Source: Hymenobacter pini
GTDB taxonomy: Bacteria > Bacteroidota > Bacteroidia > Cytophagales > Hymenobacteraceae
Direction: 5' to 3'
DNA: 64,000 nucleotides
Assembly: GCF_020421205.1 (NCBI RefSeq)
Contig: NZ_JAIZZH010000002.1
Coordinates: forward strand, 992,001 to 1,056,000
Positions 52,495 through 60,227 of this stretch are shown here, one piece after another. Numbering within the stretch: position 1 is the stretch's first letter; every line of letters starts with the position of its first letter. A program made the position numbers and the translations under genes. The notes under the pieces are model-generated. The model was not told the DNA's origin. It was given only the letters and a program-made list of their open reading frames with translations, and ran no database searches.

Positions 52495-53337
52495 CTAGTA
52501 CGGCAGCCCGTCGATGCTGGGATGGCGCTGCTCGTGGTAGAAGCTGAAGCCTACTTTGCTGCCCCGGCTCACCTGCTGGTTTTCCAGCTTCTGCTTCACC
52601 GAAATCTTCTGAATGTCGCTCAGGGGCGGGGCAATCAGGTCGTTGTTCACGGCGGCAATCATGGCGCTTTCCACGAACAGCTTGAGGCTGTCCTCCGTCA
52701 CGGGGTTGTCCGACATATCGTTGTCGGGCAGTTCCAGCTGCTGCACCCCTTCCAGAAAGTAGTGGTTATCGATGTTGATGAGCAGGCGCCCTACTAAGTA
52801 GCCAGGGTCGTTCATGCGCTGGTATTTGATACTGTCGGCCATAAAGTTATAGGCCATGATGTGGCCGAAAAACCGCCGCCGGAAATCATTCTCCACGTAG
52901 CGCGTGGCCATGGGGCCGTAGTCGTCAGGGAAGGTAACAATGTTGGAGTGCAGCACGAATACCAGCAGGTCGCCGCTGAAGCGGATGTGAAATTCCATGT
53001 CGTTCACCGGCCGGTACTCAATAATTACCGTGGAATCGACGGGCGTGATGCGGCGGCTCAGCTCCACTACCAGCTCCTGCGACACTTTCCGCAGCAAGTC
53101 AAAGGTGGCCAGCGTGTTGCGATAAATTGCCTGTTTAGCCGAAGACTTCTGTTTCAGGCCGTCAAAAATCAGGTCCAGGCGGTCCTCGGGTGAGGGCTCG
53201 GGCTCTCCGGGCGCATTGGGGGCCTGGTTATCGGTGTTGGGCGTGCTAGCGGTGGCAGCAGGGCCGGTAGCGGGCAGCGGGGCACCGGGCGTACCGTCGT
53301 CGGTTTGGGGTAGAGTAGCGGGCGAGGTGTGCGGCAT
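52495..53337 (-). CDS. Conserved-looking cytoplasmic protein of unknown function
   Basis: 280 residues from ATG 53337. The first 50 residues are Pro/Thr/Ala-rich and disordered. The remainder is an alpha/beta domain with RLDLIFDGLKQKS, LVVELSRRITPVDSTVIIEYR and LVFVLHSNIVTFPDDYG, then an Asn/Asp-rich segment (LLINIDNHYFLEGVQQLEL). No enzyme motif or membrane segment seen. It lies upstream of the carbamoyltransferase on the same strand but is separated by a terminator-like hairpin, so no functional link is claimed. Confidence 0.7.
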   Translation of the reverse strand: MPHTSPATLPQTDDGTPGAPLPATGPAATASTPNTDNQAPNAPGEPEPSPEDRLDLIFDGLKQKSSAKQAIYRNTLATFDLLRKVSQELVVELSRRITPVDSTVIIEYRPVNDMEFHIRFSGDLLVFVLHSNIVTFPDDYGPMATRYVENDFRRRFFGHIMAYNFMADSIKYQRMNDPGYLVGRLLINIDNHYFLEGVQQLELPDNDMSDNPVTEDSLKLFVESAMIAAVNNDLIAPPLSDIQKISVKQKLENQQVSRGSKVGFSFYHEQRHPSIDGLPY

Positions 53338-53522
53338 TACTATTCGAGTAAGTGAGCCAGGTCTGAAACACAGAAACAAGCCCAGATTCAACAACCAACT
53401 GCGCCGGGGCACAGTCTCGGAATCTGGTACCTACGCAAACTAACCGGCTCTGAGTTTCGATTTTACCGCTTTCGACCAACCAGCTTTCCAGCCAGATTAC
53501 CGCCGACTGCTGCCCGGTCAAC

Positions 53523-54659
53523 CTACTTTTCGGCCTGGCCGGGCAGCGGCGGCGGGGCCGGAAGCTGCCCGGCAACCGGCCAGGTGTTACTGCGAAACGC
53601 CACCGTACGCAGCCCCTGATACGAGACACCAGGCGCAACGGGCAGCAGCATCGGCTGGGCCAACGGGTGTGCCAGGGCCTCGCCTACGGTACGTACCGCG
53701 CCAGCCGGCACGGCCAAGCCTTCCAGAGCTGCCAGCAGCTCCGAGCCGTTTACCTCGGCAATACGTCCGGCCAGCAATGCCTCCAGTTCCTGTCGGTGCG
53801 CTACCCGGCTGGGGTTCCGGTGAAAACGCTCATCCGCCGCCCACGCCGGCCGTTGCAGTACGGTGCACAGCTGCTGAAACTGCTTATCTGAGCCCACGGC
53901 CAGCAGCAGGCGCGTGCCATCCTGGCCAGTGTACACGGTACCGTATGGCACGATGCTGGGGTGGCCGGAGCCCATTGGCTTGGGGTCGTGGCCGGTTACC
54001 AGCCAAGTAGCGGCCTGGTTGGCCAAAGAGGCCAGCGCGCTATCCAGCAAACTCACCTGCACCAATGCTCCCTTTCCAGTTCGCTCACGCTGGTACAGGG
54101 CCGTGAGCAGACCTTCCTTAAGCTGATGGGCCGTGAGCAGGTCGATGAGGGCCACGGGCATTTTTTGGGGCTCATGGCCGGGGCCGGTGGCGTTCAGGTG
54201 CATAAAGCCGGTTTCGGCCTGCAACACGGCGTCGTAGCCGGCGCGGATTTCGTGGGGGCCGTAGCCGGTGATGTGGCCGTAAATCAAGCGTGGGTTGTGC
54301 ACTGAGAGCGTGACGTAGTCGGCCCCGAGCTTTTCCGCGTCGCCGGGCTTGTAGGAAGTCAGCACGATGTCGGCGTGGGCAGCTAGCTGCTGCAATGTGG
54401 CGCGGCCGGCTTCGGTAGTCAGGTCGAGGATCTGGCTGCGCTTGCCCCAGTTGGCGCTGCTGAAGTAGGCCGTTACGGTAGTGGCGGGGTCTTCGGCGGC
54501 GGTGCGCCAGGTGCGGGTTACGTCGCCGGCCGGGGCTTCCAGCTTAAGCACGTCGGCTCCTAGCTCGGCTAAAAACTGGCCTACCTGCGGCCCGGCCAGC
54601 ACCGACGCCAGTTCCAGCACCCGCAGTCCGGCCAGGGGTAGTTCAGAGGCAGTATTCAT
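53523..54659 (-). CDS. CaiB/BaiF family III CoA-transferase
   Basis: 378 residues from ATG 54659. Family pattern: GLRVLELASVLAGPQVGQFLAE, GADVLKLEAPAGDVTR, ANWGKRSQILDL, ADIVLTSYKPGDAEKLG, the GYDAVLQAETGFM loop and the nucleophilic Asp in PVALIDLLTAH. It moves CoA between carboxylates, forming an aspartyl-CoA intermediate. The acyl substrate is not predictable. A TACCTTCG box on the minus strand (54665-54672) lies only 5 nt before the start codon, so the transcript may be leaderless. Confidence 0.9.
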   Translation of the reverse strand: MNTASELPLAGLRVLELASVLAGPQVGQFLAELGADVLKLEAPAGDVTRTWRTAAEDPATTVTAYFSSANWGKRSQILDLTTEAGRATLQQLAAHADIVLTSYKPGDAEKLGADYVTLSVHNPRLIYGHITGYGPHEIRAGYDAVLQAETGFMHLNATGPGHEPQKMPVALIDLLTAHQLKEGLLTALYQRERTGKGALVQVSLLDSALASLANQAATWLVTGHDPKPMGSGHPSIVPYGTVYTGQDGTRLLLAVGSDKQFQQLCTVLQRPAWAADERFHRNPSRVAHRQELEALLAGRIAEVNGSELLAALEGLAVPAGAVRTVGEALAHPLAQPMLLPVAPGVSYQGLRTVAFRSNTWPVAGQLPAPPPLPGQAEK

Positions 54660-54689
54660 GGGGCCGAAGGTAGGAGCCTGGGCGCACAC

Positions 54690-55376
54690 TCAGGATGCCA
54701 GGTAGCCCCGGTCGCGCAATTCGGTCCAGGGGTCCTGCAGCTTCTCCAGGCGGCCACCGTGCAGCAGGTACACCACATCAGCTAAAGCCAGCACTTCGGC
54801 GTAGCGGTGGTCGGTAATGAGCAGGCCGGTACGCTGCTTGGCCGTTTGCATCAGGTGGCCCAGTTGCTCCACGTGTACCGGCATAATTCCCGAAAAGGGC
54901 TCATCCAGGAGTAAAAACCGATGGTTGCGCGCCAGCAACAGCAGTACCTGCAATAGCCGCGCCCCGCCCCCGGATAGCTCCTGCAACCGGCAGCCAGCCC
55001 GCACCTGCTCTTGAAACTCCGGAAAACCAGCCAGGGCAGCCACCGCATCAACGCCCAGCAGGCGCGCGGCCTGCTGAATGGTAAGGCTACCGGGCAGCAG
55101 GGACGCTTGCGGCAGGTAGCTCAGCAGGCCGGCTTGCTGATACGCAGGCACCACCCGCTGTCCATTTACCCGCACGGAAGCATCGGGCACGGAGCGGGAG
55201 CCGAAAACGGTTTGGAGCAAGGTAGATTTCCCGCTGCCGTTGCGCCCCAACAGCGCCACAAGTTGCCCGGTTTGCACCCGCAGATACACGTCCGACAAAA
55301 TCGTCCGCTGCCCAAAGGATAGCTGAATACCATCGGCCTCCAATACCCATGGGCTTGGTTCTGTAGAAGGCATCAT
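54690..55376 (-). CDS. ABC transporter ATP-binding protein
   Basis: 228 residues from ATG 55376, which overlaps the upstream stop by 4 bp (ATGA). Walker A LLGRNGSGKST, signature LQELSGGGARLLQ (LSGGG instead of LSGGQ), Walker B HRFLLLDEPFSG and switch His in LLITDHRYAEV, which resembles the LptB/branched-chain ATPase group. It is encoded with a 105-residue membrane protein instead of a normal permease. The longer ORF upstream to 55580 overlaps that gene and is not used. Substrate unknown. Confidence 0.85.
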   Translation of the reverse strand: MMPSTEPSPWVLEADGIQLSFGQRTILSDVYLRVQTGQLVALLGRNGSGKSTLLQTVFGSRSVPDASVRVNGQRVVPAYQQAGLLSYLPQASLLPGSLTIQQAARLLGVDAVAALAGFPEFQEQVRAGCRLQELSGGGARLLQVLLLLARNHRFLLLDEPFSGIMPVHVEQLGHLMQTAKQRTGLLITDHRYAEVLALADVVYLLHGGRLEKLQDPWTELRDRGYLAS

Positions 55377-55690
55377 GGAATCAGCAACCGGGCGGCCTCT
55401 ACGAGAAGAACAAACACTACTCCGTCGAGCACCAAAGCACCACCCCACAGCTGCCGGGGCGAAAGGTGGAGGTTGCTGTAAAACCAATATTGGTGAGGCC
55501 GGAATTGGCTCAGCAGGTAGATAACGAGCGGAAAAGTGACTAGCTTCATCAGCAATAAGGGCCCCAGCCGGGGCGGCCAATTACCAAACATTGGGAGTAA
55601 AGATGAGCCGATAATCAGCCCGGATACGGCCAGCGTGTACCCCAAAACGGAGCGGTAAAATAAGGCTAGCGCCTTCAACTGATTGAGCAT
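55373..55690 (-). CDS. Small membrane protein coupled to the ABC ATPase
   Basis: 105 residues with about three hydrophobic helices (YTLAVSGLIIGSSLLPMFG, LLLMKLVTFPLVIYLLS, GALVLDGVVFVLLVEAARLL). It is much shorter than any known ABC permease. Its stop overlaps the ATPase start in ATGA, a strong coupling signal. It may be a subunit of a transporter whose other part is elsewhere, or a membrane anchor for the ATPase. A charged, aromatic-rich linker (FRPHQYWFYSNLHLSPRQ) lies between the last two helices. Confidence 0.75.
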   Translation of the reverse strand: MLNQLKALALFYRSVLGYTLAVSGLIIGSSLLPMFGNWPPRLGPLLLMKLVTFPLVIYLLSQFRPHQYWFYSNLHLSPRQLWGGALVLDGVVFVLLVEAARLLIP

Positions 55691-55738
55691 AGATAAGACT
55701 AAACCGGAATACGCCGGGCTAACGTGCCGGCCGCCCGT

Positions 55739-56479
55739 TTAGTCTTTACGCCCCGCCCGCGCAAACACTGGAAACACCACCTCCCGCTCGCCCGGTCCCC
55801 ACAGCCGCGTCAGACCGTCGGCAATTTGCAGCACGGGGTCTTGCTGATGCTGCTGCTGGTAGTTAGCCACGCTCGACCACGTGCGCAGGTAGTTCAGCAG
55901 CCACTCCGCCGACCACTGCCGGCGCACCGCGAAACGGGCAGTTTGTACCCCGGCAAACGGGAATGGCAGCCGAGCATACTCATCCACAATGTGCCAGCGG
56001 TTATCATCCCAATACGGCCGCATAGCGTCGTCGTGGAAATGCCGCACCAGTGGGTCTAGTTCAGGGCTGATGGAGAGCAGGTTGTAGCCCCACTCAGCAA
56101 TTATACCACCCGGCCGCAGCACGCGGCGTACCTCGGCATTGAAGGCCTCCATGTCAAACCAATGCACGGCCTGAGCTACGGTTATCAGGTCGAAGCTATC
56201 CGCGGCAAACGGCGTGTGCTCGGCTTTGGACGGCTGGTAACGGATGGTGGGCCGTTGCGGGGCCTGGCTCAACTGGGCGGTGCTGATATCAGTGGCCTCT
56301 ATCTGAGCAAAATGCTCAGCTAACTTAGCCGCTACCTGCCCGTTGCCGGTAGCACAGTCCCAGGCGTGGGCGCGGCCCGAAACCTGCGGGAGCAGCCACT
56401 GGTAAAGCTCCGCCGGGTAGTCGATGCGGTAGCGGGCGTACAAATCAGCTTGGGTGGAAAATCGGTCGAGCGTGGCCAT
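55739..56479 (-). CDS. Class I SAM-dependent methyltransferase
   Basis: 246 residues from ATG 56479. SAM-binding motif I AWDCATGNGQVAAKLA, then VEATDIS-like IEATDISTAQL, motif II FDLITVAQAVHWF and post-motif RVLRPGGIIAEWGYN, all typical of methyltransferase-11 proteins. The C-terminus carries the substrate-binding helices. The acceptor is unknown. It lies just upstream of the ABC cassette with 48 bp between, so co-transcription is possible. Confidence 0.85.
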   Translation of the reverse strand: MATLDRFSTQADLYARYRIDYPAELYQWLLPQVSGRAHAWDCATGNGQVAAKLAEHFAQIEATDISTAQLSQAPQRPTIRYQPSKAEHTPFAADSFDLITVAQAVHWFDMEAFNAEVRRVLRPGGIIAEWGYNLLSISPELDPLVRHFHDDAMRPYWDDNRWHIVDEYARLPFPFAGVQTARFAVRRQWSAEWLLNYLRTWSSVANYQQQHQQDPVLQIADGLTRLWGPGEREVVFPVFARAGRKD

Positions 56480-56512
56480 GGTTTGGGTTGATTGTTTGCT
56501 GAAAGACAGCCC

Positions 56513-56606
56513 GTCATTCCGAGCTTGCCGAGGATTCTCACGTACTGACCTCTGGTTTACTGCCACAACATCAGCACGCGAGATTCCTCGGCAAGCTCGG
56601 AATGAC
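56513..56606. repeat. Intergenic inverted-repeat element, copy E
   Basis: Arms begin GTCATTCCGAGCTTGCCGAG on both strands, a near-perfect match. The internal 46 bp match copy B at 37 positions. It lies between the divergent methyltransferase and oxidoreductase genes and may influence both promoters. Confidence 0.88.
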
Positions 56607-56658
56607 GTTCTTGACTACTTATTCTAACGTTCGTTTGCCTAGTAACAGCTAAAAAGCC

Positions 56659-57687
56659 ATGTCCTCTCCTATTCAAACCGGCCTGCTGGCTTTCGGCATG
56701 TCGGGCCGCATTTTCCACGCGCCGTTTGTGCAGGCGCACGCTGGCTTTCAGCTGCGGGCCGTGGTGGAGCGCAGCCGCAAGCAGGCCCAGCAGCATTATC
56801 CTACCGTTACGAGCTACGACAGCGTGGCCGAACTGCTGGCCGACCCAGCACTGGAACTGGTCATCATCAACACGCCCAACGACACCCATTTTGCCCTCGC
56901 CCGGCAGGCCTTGCAGGCTGGCAAACACGTGCTCATCGAAAAGCCGGTAGCCACCACCGTAGCCGAACTGGATGAGCTACTGGCTTTGGCCGCCGCCCAA
57001 AACCGGCACGTGCTGGCCTACCAAAACCGCCGTTGGGACTCCGATTTTCAGCTTGTCCGCCAGGTAGTGGAAAGCGGGCAGTTGGGCAAATTGACGGAGG
57101 TGCATTTCCGCTTCGATAGGTATAAAGTCGCCCTCAATACCAAGACGTTTAAGGAAGACCCCGCCGTGCCGGGCAGCGGCCTCAGCTTCGACCTGGGCCC
57201 GCACGTGCTGGATCAGGCCCTGAGTCTGTTCGGCCGCCCTGAACAAACGCGCTTCACCCAAGCCAGCCACCGCCCCGGCTCCCGCGTGGACGACTATTTC
57301 CATGCCCATCTGCAGTATCCGCAGGGCCTAAACGTGTTTGTGACCGGCAGCCTGCTCACGGCCGCGCCGGTGCCCGCCTACGTGCTGCACGGTACCCTCG
57401 GCTCCTTCCAGAAAAGTCGCGCCGACGTGCAGGAAACCCAGCTTGACCAAGGCTTACTACCCACCGCGCCCGAGTACGGCCTGGAACCGACTGCCGCCAC
57501 TGGCACGCTAACAGTAGTGCCGGCTCCCGGTCAAACCCAGGTAACCAGCCTGCCCGCCCCCACTGGCAATTACCTGGGGTTATTTGAGGCCGTGTTTCAG
57601 ACGATACGCAAGGGGCAGCCCTACCCTATTCGGGCGCAGGAACTGCGCTGGCAGCTGGAAATTCTGGAAGGCGTAGCGGTGAAGTAG
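56659..57687 (+). CDS. Gfo/Idh/MocA-family oxidoreductase
   Basis: 342 residues. N-terminal Rossmann domain (GLLAFGMSGRIFHAPF, unusual Ser-Gly in place of the common GCG), the EKPVATTVAEL motif with catalytic-site Lys, and the C-terminal beta-sheet domain (SFDLGPHVLDQALSLFG, containing the conserved His). The family oxidises or reduces sugars, inositols and related compounds with NAD(P). The substrate is unknown. It stands alone after repeat copy E. Confidence 0.9.
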   Translation: MSSPIQTGLLAFGMSGRIFHAPFVQAHAGFQLRAVVERSRKQAQQHYPTVTSYDSVAELLADPALELVIINTPNDTHFALARQALQAGKHVLIEKPVATTVAELDELLALAAAQNRHVLAYQNRRWDSDFQLVRQVVESGQLGKLTEVHFRFDRYKVALNTKTFKEDPAVPGSGLSFDLGPHVLDQALSLFGRPEQTRFTQASHRPGSRVDDYFHAHLQYPQGLNVFVTGSLLTAAPVPAYVLHGTLGSFQKSRADVQETQLDQGLLPTAPEYGLEPTAATGTLTVVPAPGQTQVTSLPAPTGNYLGLFEAVFQTIRKGQPYPIRAQELRWQLEILEGVAVK

Positions 57688-57696
57688 TAAAAAACT

Positions 57697-57743
57697 GTCA
57701 TCCTGCGTCCTCGCTTGATGCGCGACATGCTCCGAATGATGGC
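57697..57743. repeat. Degenerate copy of the GTCAT inverted-repeat family
   Basis: GTCATCCTGCGTCCTCGCTT at the left and, on the other strand, GCCATCATTCGGAGCATG at the right. Only the outer GTCAT-type ends and the general layout remain. Confidence 0.4.
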
Positions 57744-57820
57744 TGAATTATTACTGCGTCATTTCATTGCCTGACCAGTTTGCCAATAACTGTCTAATCT
57801 CAACGGCACGCAAATCCCTC

Positions 57821-57902
57821 TATCTTTGTTGCAATTCACACAGCGGTTTGCTGACCGAAAAGCAGGGTCAGCCATCAATCAATCTAAAAACACAGCTGCA
57901 CC
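57821..57902 (+). promoter_or_regulatory. Promoter -7 box and structured leader of the DEAD-box helicase gene
   Basis: TATCTTTG at 57821-57828, then a leader of about 65 nt containing a stem GCTGACC/GGTCAGC (57850-57872). Cold-inducible helicase genes often have regulated leaders; this is suggestive only. Confidence 0.45.
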
Positions 57903-59597
57903 TTGACGTTTCACGAGTTTAACCTGCACGATGACCTGCTGGCGGGCATCGATGCCATGAATTACCTGAATGCCACCCCTATTCAGGAGCAAGCCATTCC
58001 GCGCATTCTGGAAGGCAAAGATTTGATTGCCTGCGCCCAAACCGGCACCGGCAAAACGGCGGCCTACCTGCTGCCCCTCATCGACAAGATTTCCCACGCC
58101 AAGCACGGCACCACTTCTACTCTCATTCTGGTACCCACCCGCGAGCTGGCCACCCAGATTGATGAGCAGGTAACCGGCTTCGGCTACTTTGTGGAAGCCA
58201 GTTCCATTGCTATTTACGGCGGGGGCAAATCAGAGGGCTGGGAGCAGCAGAAGCGCGCCCTTACCTCCGGGGCCGACATCATCATTGCCACGCCTGGCCG
58301 CCTCATTGCCCACATGCAGATGGGCTACGTGAAGTTTGAGGACCTGAAATACCTGGTGCTCGATGAGGCCGACAAGATGATGGACATGGGTTTCTCCGAT
58401 GACATCCTCAGCATCGTGCGCCAGCTGCCCAAGGAGCGCCAGACGCTGCTGTTCTCGGCCACCATGCCCAACAAAATCCGGGAGTTCTCGCAGCAGATTC
58501 TCAATCAGCCCGAGGAAATCCGCCTGGCCGTATCCAAGCCCGCTGCCGGCATCGACCAGCAGTTCTACATGGCCTTCGACCGCCAGAAGATTTACCTGCT
58601 GGAACACATCATCAAAACCCAGGATGTGCAGAGCATGGTGCTGTTTACAAGCCAGAAAGCGGCCGTGGGTGGCATTGTGCGGGCCATTAATAAGCTCGGC
58701 ATTGAAGCCCGGGGCATCTCCTCCGACCGCACCCAGGAGGAGCGGGAGGAAATCATGCGGGCCTTCAAAAACAAGCAGTTCCCCATCTTGGTAGCCACCG
58801 ACGTGCTCAGCCGCGGCATCGACATTGACAGCCTCAGCCACGTGGTGAACTACGACATTCCCCGCGCCGCCGAGGACTACGTGCACCGCATTGGTCGCAC
58901 GGCCCGCGCCGCCACCAAAGGCACGGCCATCACCTTTATCAGTGACCAGGACCAGGACCGGGTGGTGAAGATTGAGAAGCTGATTGAGCGGGAAGTAGAA
59001 AAGCAGCGCATCACCGAGGCAATGGGCCTGGGCGAAGCGCCCGAGTTCGACCCCAAACGTTTCAGTGGCCTGCGCGGCAAAATTGGTGGCCGCCCCGAGC
59101 GCGGCGGCCGGAGCGGCGGCTCCGGCGGTGGTGGGGGCCGTGACCGTGGCCCCCGCTCCGAAGGAGGCGGCCGCAGCGGCGGTGGCCGCGACGGAGCCCG
59201 CCCCAACCGCGGCGACGGTAAACCCGACGCCGACCAGCAGGCCCGCATTGCCCGCGCCGCCGCCGCCCTGGCCGCCCTGGATGCCGGCCAAGCCCCCGCT
59301 CAGCCCTACCAGCGCCCCCCGCGCGAAGACCGGCCCGAGGGCAGCGAAAGCCGCCCCCGCCGCGAGCCACGGGAGCCCCGTGCCCCCCGCCCGGAAGGCG
59401 AAGCCCGCCCGCCCCGGGAGCCCCGCGTTCCGCGTCCGGAAGGCGAAGCCACTGCCCCCCGGGCCGAAGGCGACAAGCCGGAAGGCCAGCGCCGCCGCAA
59501 GCGCGGGGGCCGCAACCGCTCAGGCCGTGGCCCTCGCCCCGAGGGCGGCGCACCGGAAGCGGCAACTACTGCACCGGCTGCCCCCAGCGCGGAGTAA
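57903..59597 (+). CDS. DEAD-box RNA helicase with Arg/Gly/Pro-rich tail (RhlE-like)
   Basis: 564 residues, starting with TTG at 57903; no in-frame ATG fits before the Q motif (FNLHDDLLAGIDAMNYLNATPIQEQAIP region). Motif I AQTGTGKTAAY, Ia PTRELA, II LDEADKMMDMGF, III FSATMP, IV VLFTSQK, V STDVLSRGID-like VATDVLSRGID and VI HRIGRTAR. From about 390 the chain becomes Gly/Arg-rich (RGG-like), then Pro/Arg-rich, an RNA-binding tail. It unwinds short RNA duplexes, likely in ribosome assembly or mRNA decay at low temperature. A 20-bp terminator follows. Confidence 0.93.
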   Translation: MTFHEFNLHDDLLAGIDAMNYLNATPIQEQAIPRILEGKDLIACAQTGTGKTAAYLLPLIDKISHAKHGTTSTLILVPTRELATQIDEQVTGFGYFVEASSIAIYGGGKSEGWEQQKRALTSGADIIIATPGRLIAHMQMGYVKFEDLKYLVLDEADKMMDMGFSDDILSIVRQLPKERQTLLFSATMPNKIREFSQQILNQPEEIRLAVSKPAAGIDQQFYMAFDRQKIYLLEHIIKTQDVQSMVLFTSQKAAVGGIVRAINKLGIEARGISSDRTQEEREEIMRAFKNKQFPILVATDVLSRGIDIDSLSHVVNYDIPRAAEDYVHRIGRTARAATKGTAITFISDQDQDRVVKIEKLIEREVEKQRITEAMGLGEAPEFDPKRFSGLRGKIGGRPERGGRSGGSGGGGGRDRGPRSEGGGRSGGGRDGARPNRGDGKPDADQQARIARAAAALAALDAGQAPAQPYQRPPREDRPEGSESRPRREPREPRAPRPEGEARPPREPRVPRPEGEATAPRAEGDKPEGQRRRKRGGRNRSGRGPRPEGGAPEAATTAPAAPSAE

Positions 59598-59605
59598 ATT
59601 GCAAG

Positions 59606-59650
59606 CATAGAAAAGCCCCCGTTACGTAGCGTAACGGGGGCTTTTCTATG
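59606..59650 (+). terminator. 20-bp perfect hairpin terminator after the helicase
   Basis: CATAGAAAAGCCCCCGTTAC pairs fully with its inverse across loop GTAGC; includes the CTTTT end. 9 bp past the stop. Confidence 0.93.
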
Positions 59651-59698
59651 TTTTTTCTGTACGTTAAGCAAATGTAAGATTATGCTACTGTGGCAGGA

Positions 59699-60217
59699 TT
59701 ACTCTGTCAGATAGGCCATAAATCCTTCTACGAAATAGTCAATGTTTTCGTGATTTTCCTCGAACCTGTAGCATAGCTCCGGTTGCGCTTTGCAGGCGTT
59801 CCATTGCCGTTGAATACTGAGTAAATCTTCCGTTGTGAATTCAAACTCCTGCTCCTCTAACACCTGCATAGCCATCTGCTTGGCTTCGTACCCCTGATAG
59901 AACAGAATTTCAAACAACTCTTTCAGGTGGTGCCGACAGTCCAGGGTTTGCAGGGCGTACACCAGCGTACCGTTATAGCCTCTGGTACTAGGGGTACGAA
60001 TAGCAGCAAGCAACGGCTCAATGGCTCGATTATCGGCCCGGCCGCGCAGAGCTAAGGCCGCTGCGTTTCGGGTACGCGGATTTGTGTCGGATAACAGACT
60101 GAGTAGCGCATCCAATCCCTGGTTTCCAGGTAAGTTGGCTAGTTGGTTGCATGCGGCATTAGCCTTCTGCCAATCATTGGATGTCGCTTCCTGCTTCAGC
60201 TGTTCAACCTCGCTCAT
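59699..60217 (-). CDS. HEAT-repeat protein
   Basis: 172 residues made of HEAT/PBS-lyase-like helical repeats: LPGNQGLDALLSLLSDTN, PRTRNAAALALRGRAD and NRAIEPLLAAIRTP. Such repeats form protein-binding scaffolds. The C-terminus is acidic (YRFEENHENIDYFVEGF). It follows menA by 10 bp on the same strand, so it may be transcribed with it, but no functional relation is known. Confidence 0.85.
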   Translation of the reverse strand: MSEVEQLKQEATSNDWQKANAACNQLANLPGNQGLDALLSLLSDTNPRTRNAAALALRGRADNRAIEPLLAAIRTPSTRGYNGTLVYALQTLDCRHHLKELFEILFYQGYEAKQMAMQVLEEQEFEFTTEDLLSIQRQWNACKAQPELCYRFEENHENIDYFVEGFMAYLTE

Positions 60218-60227
60218 ATACTTACGT

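Noticed and set aside
51467-52498. 343-codon ORF on the plus strand
   Set aside because: It is the antisense shadow of the carbamoyltransferase, which has complete family motifs; such long shadows arise from high GC.
59065-59610. ORFs in other frames over the helicase C-terminus
   Set aside because: Low-complexity RGG/Pro-Arg-rich coding produces open frames in all registers.
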